From assembly GCF_001513955.1 (NCBI RefSeq), contig NZ_KQ948145.1, positions 214,212 through 278,211 of the forward strand: DNA of 64,000 nucleotides. The letters run 5' to 3'. The stretch comes from Streptomyces pseudovenezuelae. GTDB taxonomy: Bacteria > Actinomycetota > Actinomycetes > Streptomycetales > Streptomycetaceae. Within the stretch, counting starts at the first letter, position 1. Every line of letters starts with the position of its first letter. The position numbers and the translations under genes are program-made. Positions 17,987-26,206 of the stretch are shown piece after piece. The notes under the pieces are model-generated. The model saw only the letters and a list, made by a program, of their open reading frames with translations, did not search any database and was not told the origin of the DNA.

Positions 17987-18047
17987 GGCACGACAGTACG
18001 GGACGCTCCTGTCGGACTCTCGTCAGGGCGCCGCCGTCACCGGGACG

Positions 18048-18212
18048 TCAGGTGCCGGAGTGCGACTTCTCCATCGCGGCGCGGAAACGGGCGTATCCGT
18101 CGAGCTCGGGGCCGTCGCTGCGCGCCTTCCGGGTCCGGTTGGCCCAACTGCCCCACAGCCCGGCGGCGACCGCGGCCAACAACGGAATCAACAACCAGAC
18201 GAGCGCCCCCAT
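18048..18212 (-). CDS. small single-pass membrane protein
   Basis: A 54-residue conserved-looking Streptomyces protein. Residues 2-25 form one hydrophobic helix (ALVWLLIPLLAAVAAGLWGSW), followed by a basic turn (NRTRKAR) and a short soluble tail DGYARFRAAMEKS. The ATG at 18212 has GGGAGG five bases upstream, which is why the shorter start is preferred. It lies downstream of moaE on the same strand. The function is unknown. Confidence 0.75.
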   Translation of the reverse strand: MGALVWLLIPLLAAVAAGLWGSWANRTRKARSDGPELDGYARFRAAMEKSHSGT

Positions 18213-18334
18213 GCCGACCTCCCGACCCCACACTGAGCCACCGCAGAAACTGACTGATCAGCAGATTAACCATCTGCACTGACAACGCTCACGGCAGGGG
18301 TGCGGTTACGCAACCGGAGAGGCGGAGGAAGGGT

Positions 18335-18796
18335 TCAGCAGGCGCCGACCCATTCCTCCGTACCGTCAGAAAACGTCTGGTGCTTCCAGATCGGCACCTC
18401 GTGCTTGAGATCGTCGATCAGCTTCCGGCAGGCCTCGAAGGCCTCCCCCCGATGGGGGCAGGAGACGGCGACGACCACGGCGAGGTCCCCGACTCCGAGG
18501 TCCCCGACCCGGTGCACGGCGGCGAGGGCCCGCACCGGGAACGCGGCGACGACCTTCTCCGCGACCCTGCGCATCTCGGCCTCCGCACTGGGGTGGCACG
18601 AGTACCCGAGCTTGTCGACGTCGGCGCCCCCGTCGTGATTCCTGACCGTCCCGACGAACAGGGCGGTCCCGCCGGCCGCGTCGTCCCCTACGGCGCGGAA
18701 GACCTCGTCGAGGGAGAGGGCGGTCTCGCGGACACCGATGAGCTTGATCGGCTCGTCGGCGGTCCGCTCACCGGGGTGGTCGAAGGTAGGTGCCAT
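18335..18796 (-). CDS. moaE: molybdopterin synthase catalytic subunit
   Basis: A 153-residue MoaE protein that, with MoaD, inserts two sulfurs into precursor Z to make molybdopterin. Hallmarks are FVGTVRNHDGG, YSCHPSAEAEMRRVAE, HRVGDLGVGDLAVVVAV, CPHRGEAF and the C-terminal VPIWKHQTFSDG with the conserved catalytic lysine. No moaD or moaA lies nearby. moeZ, at 49.8-51 kb, supplies sulfur in the same pathway. Start 18796 is chosen because the longer frame adds unrelated residues. Confidence 0.92.
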   Translation of the reverse strand: MAPTFDHPGERTADEPIKLIGVRETALSLDEVFRAVGDDAAGGTALFVGTVRNHDGGADVDKLGYSCHPSAEAEMRRVAEKVVAAFPVRALAAVHRVGDLGVGDLAVVVAVSCPHRGEAFEACRKLIDDLKHEVPIWKHQTFSDGTEEWVGAC

Positions 18797-18893
18797 GCGC
18801 CCATCGTGCCGCACGTCCTGGGCAACGGGGAATGAAGCTTTTACCCGGCACACACGCGTGCGGCGTTGGAGACTCGTACAGGTGGCCCACCCA

Positions 18894-18924
18894 GAGGGGC
18901 GGGGAACCGCGCGACAAGCCCCCG
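18894..18924. repeat. Streptomyces repetitive extragenic-type element
   Basis: The GGGGCGGGGAACCGCGCGAC core in the moaE-SDR gap resembles the short GC-rich extragenic element (GGGGCGCGGGGAACTGCGCGA-like) scattered in many copies through Streptomyces genomes. This is recognised by eye only. Confidence 0.45.
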
Positions 18925-18937
18925 CAGCGCGCTCCGC

Positions 18938-20053
18938 TCAGATCCTCCGCCGGGCCTTCCGGGCCCGCCGTACGACAGCCGCCGCGCCCAGCAGGGCAAC
19001 CGTCGCGCCGGCCGCCCCCGCCGCCGTCGCGTCCTTGCGCCCCAGCCGCCGCCCGGCGACCGTGTGCCGCCCGGCGACCTCCTCCAGCAGCTCCGCGAGC
19101 ACCTCCTCGTTGGTCCACCGCGGCCGCCACCCGGCGTCGTGCAGCCGGCTTCCGCTCACCACCCAGGGGTACATCGTGTAGGCCAGGTCCCCGGCGGGAG
19201 ACGGCGTCAGACCGATCCGGTGCAGCCGGGCCGCCGCCCCGAGCGCGACCGCCGACGGCAGCTCCATCCGGCGGATCCCGCTGAGCTCCTCGATCTCCTC
19301 CTGCTCCAGCCAGCCGTCGCACCCGACGGCGAGCTCCCCGTCGACCTTCTCCAGGACGGCGTGCTCCAGCGCGCTGCACAGGTCCTCGACGTGGCAGAAC
19401 TGCCAGGCGGGCCGGGAGCCGGCCACGACCAGCAGGCGCGGCGACTCGAAGTACCGGGTCAGGGCGGTGTCCGTGCCCCCGCCCACCAGCACGGCGGGCC
19501 GCACCACGGTGACGTTCAGTCCCGGATGCGCCCGGGGCGCGCGCCGCGCGAGCCGCTCGATCTCCAGCAGGTCGCCGACCCCGGTCGCCTCCGCGGTGGC
19601 CCGCAGCTCGGCGTCCTCCGACAGGGGCAGCTCGTTGTCCGGCAGCGCCCCGTAGACCATCGCGGAGGTGCACAGCACGACCCGGTGGACGCCCGCGGCC
19701 GCCGCGGCGGTCAGCACGGTCTGCGTGCCGCGCACGTTGTACGCCGTACGCGCCGCGGGGTCGGAATCCAGATCGAGGTCGAGCGCCAGGTGCACCACGA
19801 CATCGGCCCCGCGCAGCTTCTCCGCGATGGCCGGATCGCGTACGTCCAGGATGTGCCACTGCGCCGCGTCGCACTCGCCACGCCGCTCGTCGAGCGCGAT
19901 GACCTGCTTGATCTCCTCCGAGGCGGCGAGCCGCTCGGTCAGCATCGCTCCGATGCCGGACGCGGCACCGGTGACCGCGACGACTGGCCCGCGCGTGGCG
20001 GGATTGGTTGACTGGTTTCGCGCTGCGCGAACCTGCGGATCAGGGGAACTCAC
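18938..20053 (-). CDS. NAD-dependent epimerase/SDR with C-terminal membrane tail
   Basis: A 371-residue extended SDR. It has a cofactor motif TGAASGIGAML near residue 28, TSAMVYG in place of the usual YxxxK neighbourhood, and a final hydrophobic Ala/Gly-rich segment with basic tail (VALLGAAAVVRRARKARRRI) that may dock to membrane. The classical YxxxK pair is not obvious, so catalysis may differ from standard sugar epimerases. GTG at 20053 is preceded by GGAGACGCC. It is divergent from the DUF2342 metalloprotease. The substrate is unknown. Confidence 0.8.
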   Translation of the reverse strand: MSSPDPQVRAARNQSTNPATRGPVVAVTGAASGIGAMLTERLAASEEIKQVIALDERRGECDAAQWHILDVRDPAIAEKLRGADVVVHLALDLDLDSDPAARTAYNVRGTQTVLTAAAAAGVHRVVLCTSAMVYGALPDNELPLSEDAELRATAEATGVGDLLEIERLARRAPRAHPGLNVTVVRPAVLVGGGTDTALTRYFESPRLLVVAGSRPAWQFCHVEDLCSALEHAVLEKVDGELAVGCDGWLEQEEIEELSGIRRMELPSAVALGAAARLHRIGLTPSPAGDLAYTMYPWVVSGSRLHDAGWRPRWTNEEVLAELLEEVAGRHTVAGRRLGRKDATAAGAAGATVALLGAAAVVRRARKARRRI

Positions 20054-20245
20054 CGGGCGTCTCCAGCGGTTGTCTTCAGTAGGAACGCGAGTGACGCGTA
20101 CGTACCAGGTGGCATCCATCCTGCCGCAGGCGGACAGTCGGCGGAGCACCGAGGCCCTTACGGCCGTCGGTGTCTACGCTGGGGGGTGTTATCGGGCAGC
20201 CGCGCCGCCGGAGGCAACCGGTGGCCTTACCAGCCGAGGAATCCC

Positions 20246-21670
20246 GTGAGTGACACCCCATTCGGATTCGGCCTTCCGCCGGAGGAGCCGGACGACGGCG
20301 ACGAGGGCAAGAAGAAGGACCAGGAGAGCGGTGGTGGTCAGGGACCGGCCAACCCGTTCGGTTTCGGCGGTCTGCCCGGAGCCGGAGGCTTTGGCGGCCC
20401 CGGTGCGGACAATCCGCTCGCAGCCATGTTCGGATCGCTGAACCCCACCGACCTGGGCGCCGCCTTCCAGCAGCTCGGCCAGATGCTCTCGTACGAGGGC
20501 GGCCCGGTGAACTGGGACATGGCCAAGCAGATCGCCCGCCAGACGGTCTCCCAGGGGACCTCCGACGGCACCAAGGACGCGAGCATCGGTCCCGCCGAGC
20601 GCACCGCGGTCGAGGAGGCCGTACGCCTGGCGGACCTGTGGCTCGACGACGCGACGTCGCTGCCCTCGGGTGCCGGCTCCGCCGTGGCGTGGTCCCGCGC
20701 GGAGTGGGTCGAGGCGACCCTGCCCGCGTGGAAGGAGCTCGTCGACCCGGTCGCCGAGCGGGTCGGCACCGCGATGGGCGACGTCCTGCCGGAGGAGATG
20801 CAGGCCATGGCGGGCCCGCTGATCGGCATGATGCGCTCGATGGGCGGCGCCATGTTCGGCACCCAGATCGGACAGGCCGTCGGCGTGCTGGCGGGCGAGG
20901 TCGTCGGGTCCACCGACATCGGCCTGCCGCTGGGCCCGGTGGGCAAGGCCGCGCTGCTGCCGGCGAACATCGACGCCTTCGGCAAGGACCTGGGTGTGCC
21001 GAGGGACGAGGTGCGGCTGTATCTCGCCCTGCGCGAGGCCGCCCACCAGCGCCTCTTCGCGCACGTGCCGTGGCTGCGCTCGCACCTGTACGGCGCGGTC
21101 GACGGGTACGCGCGCGGGATCAAGGTCGACACCGCCAAGCTGGAGGACGTGGTCGGCCAGTTCGACCCGCAGAACCCCGAGCAGCTTCAGGACGCACTCC
21201 AGCAGGGCATGTTCCAGCCGGAGGACACCCCGGAGCAGAAGGCGGCCCTGGCCCGGCTGGAGACCGCTCTGGCCCTGGTGGAGGGCTGGGTGGACGCGGT
21301 GGTCCACGCGGCCGCGAAGCCCCGTCTGTCGTCCGCGGACGCGCTGCGCGAGACCCTGCGCCGCCGGCGCGCCTCGGGCGGCCCCGCCGAGCAGACCTTC
21401 GCCACGCTGATCGGCCTGGAGCTGCGTCCGCGCCGCCTGCGGGACGCCTCCCGGCTGTGGGCCTCGCTCACGGACGCGCGCGGTGTCGACGGCCGTGACG
21501 GCCTGTGGGCCCACCCGGACATGCTGCCCACCGCGTCCGACCTGGACGACCCGGACGGTTTCGTGCACCGCGAGCAGATGGACTTCTCCGAGCTGGACAA
21601 GATGCTCGGCGAGGCCGCGGAGAAGCCCGACCTCAAGAAGAAGGACGGCTCGGAGGACGACACCGAGTGA
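20246..21670 (+). CDS. zinc-dependent metalloprotease, DUF2342 family
   Basis: A 474-residue actinobacterial protein of the DUF2342/zincin-like family (Rv3195 is syntenic). The start region is Pro/Gly/Phe-rich (NPFGFGGLPGAGGFGG). The conserved core includes GTQIGQAVGVLAGEVVGSTDIG and the putative metal-ligand stretch LREAAHQRLFAHVPWL. The tail is acidic. No signal peptide is present, so it is cytoplasmic. GTG at 20246 is the family-like start. Its stop overlaps the Nudix gene start by four bases. Catalytic activity is inferred from the family only. Confidence 0.87.
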   Translation: MSDTPFGFGLPPEEPDDGDEGKKKDQESGGGQGPANPFGFGGLPGAGGFGGPGADNPLAAMFGSLNPTDLGAAFQQLGQMLSYEGGPVNWDMAKQIARQTVSQGTSDGTKDASIGPAERTAVEEAVRLADLWLDDATSLPSGAGSAVAWSRAEWVEATLPAWKELVDPVAERVGTAMGDVLPEEMQAMAGPLIGMMRSMGGAMFGTQIGQAVGVLAGEVVGSTDIGLPLGPVGKAALLPANIDAFGKDLGVPRDEVRLYLALREAAHQRLFAHVPWLRSHLYGAVDGYARGIKVDTAKLEDVVGQFDPQNPEQLQDALQQGMFQPEDTPEQKAALARLETALALVEGWVDAVVHAAAKPRLSSADALRETLRRRRASGGPAEQTFATLIGLELRPRRLRDASRLWASLTDARGVDGRDGLWAHPDMLPTASDLDDPDGFVHREQMDFSELDKMLGEAAEKPDLKKKDGSEDDTE

Positions 21671-22188
21671 GCCTTCATGACGACGCCGTCCTGGTCCTCA
21701 AGGAGTACGAGGACCAGGCGGATCTTCGCCAGGCCTACCTGGACCATCTGGCGGCCCACCCGGACGGCATGTGGAAGGCCTGCGAGGAGGGCCACATCAC
21801 GGCGAGTGCCCTGGTCGTCGACCCGGAGCGCGGACGGGCTCTGCTGACCCTCCACAAGAAGCTGGGCATGTGGCTGCAGATGGGCGGCCACTGCGAACCG
21901 GACGACACCTCCCTGGAGGCGGCGGCCCTGCGCGAGGCGACGGAGGAGTCCGGCATCGCAGGCCTGACCCTGCTGCCGGGCGGCCCGGTGCGTCTGGACC
22001 GGCATCCGATTCCGCCGCCGTGCCACTGCCACTTCGACGTCCAGTACGCGGCGCTCGCTCCGTCCGGGGCCGTGGAGACGGTCAGCGACGAGTCGCTCGA
22101 CGTGCGGTGGTTCGCCTACGACGAGGTGGCGGACGTGGCGGACGACTCGGTCGTACGACTGCTGGAAGCGACCCGCGCGAGGCTGTGA
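21667..22188 (+). CDS. Nudix hydrolase
   Basis: A 173-residue Nudix protein with box-like sequence around residues 76-100 (GGHCEPDD...REATEESGI). The catalytic REATEE core is intact, while the first Glu of the canonical box appears as Asp with one extra residue of spacing. Two neighbouring Pro/His/Cys clusters (PPPCHCHFD) are typical of a Streptomyces subgroup. Translation is coupled to the DUF2342 gene through a GTGA overlap. The nucleotide substrate is not predictable. Confidence 0.87.
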   Translation: MSLHDDAVLVLKEYEDQADLRQAYLDHLAAHPDGMWKACEEGHITASALVVDPERGRALLTLHKKLGMWLQMGGHCEPDDTSLEAAALREATEESGIAGLTLLPGGPVRLDRHPIPPPCHCHFDVQYAALAPSGAVETVSDESLDVRWFAYDEVADVADDSVVRLLEATRARL

Positions 22189-22196
22189 GCGCACGG

Positions 22197-22230
22197 GTAA
22201 GGGGCGCCCGACAAGGCAGGCGCCCCTTAC
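22197..22230. terminator. bidirectional terminator between Nudix and AIM24 genes
   Basis: GTAAGGGGCGCC (22197-22208) and GGCGCCCCTTAC (22219-22230) form a perfect 12-bp stem with a 10-nt loop between convergent genes. Confidence 0.85.
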
Positions 22231-22236
22231 GCATGC

Positions 22237-22974
22237 CTAGCTGTTGCTTCCCCCGAGGGAGTTGCCGCGCATGCCGAACTGGCCGAGCACCCCGCCGTTG
22301 CGCATGCCCTGCGGCGGCAGCAGCTCACTGGGCTGGACCAGGACGTGGCCGGTGCCGCCGAAGTGCATCTCCCAGCCCTCGCCCGTCGTGCCCCGGCGGC
22401 GCCACACTCCGGACGTGGAGGTGGGCGCCTGGAGCTGGGTGCGCAGGGACGTGGACCAGGCGATGACGGCGTCGGAGTCGACGCAGACGTTCTTGTCCGG
22501 TCCCACCTCCAGCACCAGCGGCTCGCCCGAGGTCATCAGCACGACCTGGCCGGAGCCGGACAGCTCCAGGTTGTAGGCGCCGGCGGCGGCCACCTCGACG
22601 GCGCTGTCCACGGCGACGATGCCGACGCCCAGGGAGCCGTCGAAGGCCAGGACGTAGGAGCTGTCCACCGTGATGCCGCGGCCGACCTCCATGATGTGCA
22701 GGTGCTGGGCCAGGTTGGCCAGGTAGACGATGCCGTTGCCCTTGCAGCGCATGAGTTCCAGGCGCTCACCGGTCATCCGCTCGACGTTGCGCCAGCTGCG
22801 GTTGCGGTACTGGCTGTCGAACTCGACCTGCCCCTCGAAGGCCACCATGGCGCCCTGGCGGGCGAGGACGGGGCTGCTGCCCTGGGTGACGTCGGTCTTC
22901 AGGAGCTGCGGGTTCTGCAGGGTGTAGCGCCCGGTCGACTCGACCGGGACGTGTGCGAAGAGTGTGCTGTGCAT
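22237..22974 (-). CDS. AIM24 family protein (third gene of the TerD-AIM24 locus)
   Basis: A 245-residue AIM24 (DUF124) double-barrel protein. Characteristic repeats include KTDVTQGSSPVLARQGAMVAFEG, LMRCKGNGIVYLA, LAFDGSLG, LSGSGQVVLMTSGEP and a VIAWSTSL motif near residue 185. The C-terminus is Gly/Asn-rich. It follows the second AIM24 gene by 19 bases on the same strand. AIM24 proteins are found next to ter genes and in mitochondria, but their biochemistry is unknown. ATG at 22974 is the likely start. Confidence 0.87.
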   Translation of the reverse strand: MHSTLFAHVPVESTGRYTLQNPQLLKTDVTQGSSPVLARQGAMVAFEGQVEFDSQYRNRSWRNVERMTGERLELMRCKGNGIVYLANLAQHLHIMEVGRGITVDSSYVLAFDGSLGVGIVAVDSAVEVAAAGAYNLELSGSGQVVLMTSGEPLVLEVGPDKNVCVDSDAVIAWSTSLRTQLQAPTSTSGVWRRRGTTGEGWEMHFGGTGHVLVQPSELLPPQGMRNGGVLGQFGMRGNSLGGSNS

Positions 22975-22993
22975 GATGTGCCTGGTGCTCCCC

Positions 22994-23671
22994 TCAGCCC
23001 CGGATCTTGAATCGGTCGCCGGTGTCCTCGCTCGGCTGGACGACGACGAAGCCCTGCCCCTTGAAGCCGATCTGGAAGGCCTCACCGCTGCCGCGGCCGA
23101 TGAGGGCGCTCGCCTTGATGGTGCGGCGGGCCTTCATCTCCAGGCCGGTCGTCCAGGCGACGAGCGCGTCCGGGTCGACGTACGTCTCGCGCTCGGCGCA
23201 GTCCAGGGCCATCGGAATGCCCCGGCTGACCAGGGCGACCCAGCCGGTGCCCTTGATGACGAGGTTGGTCAGGCCCGAGCCGGACAGCTTCGCGAGTCCC
23301 TTGACCGGTTCGATGGCCAGGTCCAGCGAGGCGTCGCAGGCCAGCAGCGTGGCGCCGTTCACGGACAGCGCCTCGCCGTTGAGGTGCAGGACGAGGATGT
23401 CGCCGCCGTAGTCGGCCAGGTAGAGGTCGCCGTCGCCGCGGGCCAGCATGAGCTTGCCGCCCTCGCCGGAGACCATCTCCTCCGCCGAGCGGCGCAGGCT
23501 CGCGGGTGCCCCGTCGAACTGCACATAGCCGTCGTAGGCGATCATCGAGCCGGCCTTGGCGATCAGGTCCTGCCCGGTGACCATGGTGACCTTGAGCGTC
23601 TTGGAGCTGTGCACACTCATGCGGACGCCGGTCGCGGCGGCGCGGTGCGCACTCAGAGTCTGGGAGTCCAT
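22994..23671 (-). CDS. AIM24 family protein (second gene of the locus)
   Basis: A 225-residue AIM24 domain protein. Matching elements are KAGSMIAYDGYVQFDG, LMLARGDGDLYLAD, LLACDASLD, LSGSGLTNLVIKGTG and DALVAWTTGLEMKARRT. It ends in an FKGQGFVVVQPSE strand that also ends its two neighbours. Spacing from the TerD-AIM24 stop is four bases, so the genes are likely translated together. There is no signal peptide or membrane helix. Confidence 0.88.
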   Translation of the reverse strand: MDSQTLSAHRAAATGVRMSVHSSKTLKVTMVTGQDLIAKAGSMIAYDGYVQFDGAPASLRRSAEEMVSGEGGKLMLARGDGDLYLADYGGDILVLHLNGEALSVNGATLLACDASLDLAIEPVKGLAKLSGSGLTNLVIKGTGWVALVSRGIPMALDCAERETYVDPDALVAWTTGLEMKARRTIKASALIGRGSGEAFQIGFKGQGFVVVQPSEDTGDRFKIRG

Positions 23672-23675
23672 GGCC

Positions 23676-25265
23676 TCACACCTCGAAGGGCTGTACGACG
23701 ACGAAGTTGCCGGGGGCGCCGCGGAACTGGAGGTTCACGGCCTCGGTGGTCTGCCGGGCGTACCCGGAGCGGCGCAGCCTGAGCGAGGTCGTGGTGACCG
23801 CCTGCGCACCGGCGGACCAGGCGATGACGGCGTTGCCGTCGACATAGGTGGCGGCGCCGACGGGCAGGACGACGGGCACGCCGCGGGTCTTGACGACGAC
23901 CGCTCCGGTGCCGGAGAAGAGCATGCTGAAGAAGCCTCCGCCGGGCAGTCCCGCGCCCTCGATGCGGCGGACCTCGGTCTCCAGGGTCTCGTCGAAGGCG
24001 AGCACGCCCTGGGCGCTGGTGTAGAGCTGCTCGCCCTGGAGGCGGATGACGAAGACCCGGCTGGCCTCGTCGGCGAGGAACACCTCGCCGTTGCCGGTGC
24101 AACGCATCAGGGACATGCCCTGGCCGGTGAGCGCCCCGGTGAGCTTGCCGAGCAGGCCCGATCCCTTGTGGGCGAAGTCGATGTCGCCCTGGTAGGCGAC
24201 CATGCTGCCCTGCTTGGCGAGGATGGGGGCGTCCTTGGTGAGGGTGGCCCGCACCAGGTTCGTGTTCTGCTCGGTCCAGCGGTCGCCGACGGGGGCTTCC
24301 GCGTACTTCGTCAGGACGACCCGGACGTTGGCCTCGGGCGGCACCGGGGCGAGCTGGGTGCCGCCGCCGAAGGGCTGCGCCTGGCCGGGGACGGCTCCGG
24401 GAGCACCGGGGGGCGCGAACTGGCCGGCGACAGCGCCCGGGGGTGTGAACTGACCCGCGGGTACTCCGGGGGGCGCGTACTGACCGGCCGGCGGTGCGCC
24501 GGGCGGCGTGGACGTCTGACCCGGAGGAGTGAACGACTGCGGGCTCGTCGGCGCGGCGGGCGCGGACGGGGCGGGCCCGGCGACCGTCGGTGCGGTGTGC
24601 ACGGAAGGGGCGGCCGCGGGAGCAGGCGGCGCGCCGAACGAAGGGGCCGGTGCGGGCGCCGGCGCGGGCGGGGCGAAGGCCGGCGCCTGGGACTGGGCCG
24701 GAACGGCGGGCTGCTGGGGCGCGACCTCGGGCTCCTCCTCGGCGACCTCGCCGCCGAAGTTCTTGAGCAGCGCGTCCAGGCCGCCGTCGAACCCCTGGCC
24801 GACCGCGGCGAACCGCCAGACGTCCTTCAGATACAGGTCGCCCAGCATCACGGCACGCTCGGTGGAGAACTCAGCGCCGTCGAACGAGTACCGGGCCACT
24901 TCCTCGCCACCGGCGACGATACGGAGATAGCCGGGGGCGATCTGCGACATCTGGCCGCCCCCGTCGATCGTCGCCGTGAACGACAGCTTCTGGATCTGCG
25001 ACGGAATCCGGTCGAGCGTGACCCGGAACGACTCCGTGTCGCCCGACTGCGCGCCCAGGAGCTGGATGGAGTCCTCGGGGGACTTCGGCTGGTTGAAGAA
25101 GATGAAGTACCGGTCGTCCGAGAGCCGTTCCTCGGCGTCGAGGCCGAAGCAGCTGATGTCGAAGGTCAGTCCGGGGCCGGAGATCTGTACGCCCACGTAC
25201 AGGTCCGTGCCCGCGGTCAGGTCACTGATCTTGGCCTTGTGGCCGCGTTGGAATTCCCTGGCCAT
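23676..25265 (-). CDS. TerD-AIM24 fusion protein
   Basis: A 529-residue fusion. Residues 1-175 are a TerD domain with the Ca-binding-type stretch FDISCFGLDAEERLSDDRYFIFFNQPKSP and VARYSFDG. Residues 178-315 form a Pro/Ala/Gly-rich linker with repeats such as PPGAPPAGQYAPPG. Residues 320-529 are an AIM24 domain (LAKQGSMVAYQGDIDF, LMRCTGNGEVFLAD, LAFDETLE, VIAWSAG, FVVVQPFEV). It heads a three-gene set in which all products carry AIM24. TerD proteins belong to tellurite/stress-response systems; the joint role is unknown. A TAGCCT -10-like element lies about 45 bp upstream. Confidence 0.9.
   Translation of the reverse strand: MAREFQRGHKAKISDLTAGTDLYVGVQISGPGLTFDISCFGLDAEERLSDDRYFIFFNQPKSPEDSIQLLGAQSGDTESFRVTLDRIPSQIQKLSFTATIDGGGQMSQIAPGYLRIVAGGEEVARYSFDGAEFSTERAVMLGDLYLKDVWRFAAVGQGFDGGLDALLKNFGGEVAEEEPEVAPQQPAVPAQSQAPAFAPPAPAPAPAPSFGAPPAPAAAPSVHTAPTVAGPAPSAPAAPTSPQSFTPPGQTSTPPGAPPAGQYAPPGVPAGQFTPPGAVAGQFAPPGAPGAVPGQAQPFGGGTQLAPVPPEANVRVVLTKYAEAPVGDRWTEQNTNLVRATLTKDAPILAKQGSMVAYQGDIDFAHKGSGLLGKLTGALTGQGMSLMRCTGNGEVFLADEASRVFVIRLQGEQLYTSAQGVLAFDETLETEVRRIEGAGLPGGGFFSMLFSGTGAVVVKTRGVPVVLPVGAATYVDGNAVIAWSAGAQAVTTTSLRLRRSGYARQTTEAVNLQFRGAPGNFVVVQPFEV
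24400..24710. repeat. Pro/Ala/Gly linker-coding repeats in the TerD-AIM24 gene
   Basis: Imperfect in-frame repeats encode units such as PPGAPPAGQ, PPGVPAGQ and PPGAVAGQ, and then alternating Ala-Pro. They connect the two domains and are probably variable in length between strains. Confidence 0.7.
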
Positions 25266-25380
25266 GCGTAACGACCGTCCCCCATCCCGAATGCGAGTGC
25301 GTCGCGACAGGCTAACGGCAAAGTCGGACACCGGCGGAGGTCGGTACAGATCCGGTACAAAAACCCGTTCGGGTCGTCGG

Positions 25381-25977
25381 TCACTCTCCGCGAACGCCCG
25401 GAAGGTGCGGCAGACGGTCCGCGGCGACCACGCCCTCCAGATAGCCCTTGGCCCGCTCGGTGCGCGGATAGGCCTCCAGCAACCGCCAGAAACGTGGCCC
25501 GTGTCCGGGCACGAGCAGATGCGCGAGCTCATGCAGCAGGACGTAGTCGACGACGTACTCGGGCATGCCCTGGAGCCGGTGCGAGAGCCGGATGCTGCCC
25601 TCCGACGGGGTGCACGAACCCCAGCGGGTGTTCTGGTTGGTGACCCAGCGGACCGAGGCGGGCCGCGCCCGGCCGTCGAAGTACTGGGCCGACAGCCGCT
25701 GGGCGCGCTCGGAGAGCTCGGTGTCGCCGAGGACCCGTTTGCTCTCCTGGGCGGCCAGCTTGTCGAGCATGACACTGACCCAGCGCTGCTCCTCTGCCTC
25801 GGACATCCGGGCAGGGATGAGCACGACGGTGCGATCGCCCTCGCGGTACGCGGAGACCGTCCGGCGTCGACGGCTGCTCCTGCGGACCTCGATCGCGCTC
25901 GCCCCCGAGCCGCTCGGCGGCTGGCTCGTCGTGCTGCGCTGTGGCGTTCCGGCGCTGTGCAGTGGGTCGGCGGGCAC
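25381..25977 (-). CDS. YgjP/DUF45-like M48 family metallopeptidase
   Basis: A 198-residue cytoplasmic zinc peptidase-like protein. The zinc motif HELAHLLVPGH (about residue 149) and the preceding NTRWGSCTP and IRLSHRLQGMPEYVVDYVLLHEL are diagnostic of the YgjP (SprT-related WSS/DUF45) group. The first 40 residues are Ser/Arg-rich and disordered-looking. GTG at 25977 is used. The substrate is unknown; relatives include DNA-protein crosslink proteases. Confidence 0.88.
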   Translation of the reverse strand: MPADPLHSAGTPQRSTTSQPPSGSGASAIEVRRSSRRRRTVSAYREGDRTVVLIPARMSEAEEQRWVSVMLDKLAAQESKRVLGDTELSERAQRLSAQYFDGRARPASVRWVTNQNTRWGSCTPSEGSIRLSHRLQGMPEYVVDYVLLHELAHLLVPGHGPRFWRLLEAYPRTERAKGYLEGVVAADRLPHLPGVRGE

Positions 25978-26080
25978 GCCCTGACGTTACCCGCTGCACA
26001 CGGGGGAAGTCCCGACTCCGGGACGGTTCGGTTCCGATCGCCCGCCATGCGTCCGATTTGTACGACGAATGGCCCCCACC

Positions 26081-26089
26081 TGTGGACAA
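26081..26089 (-). promoter_or_regulatory. isolated DnaA-box match
   Basis: TGTGGACAA is the exact complement of the Streptomyces DnaA box TTGTCCACA. It is in the intergenic region before the ThiF-like gene. No cluster surrounds it, so this is not an origin. Confidence 0.4.
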
Positions 26090-26206
26090 CTTTCGGCGCC
26101 TGTCCCTCGGGGCCGGGCATGCTGGCATCGCCGCCACAGCCGCGACCGACCGTCGCGGGCTCCGGCGGCGTACGGGGATGTTCCACGAGGGCTACGGGGG
26201 CCTGTC

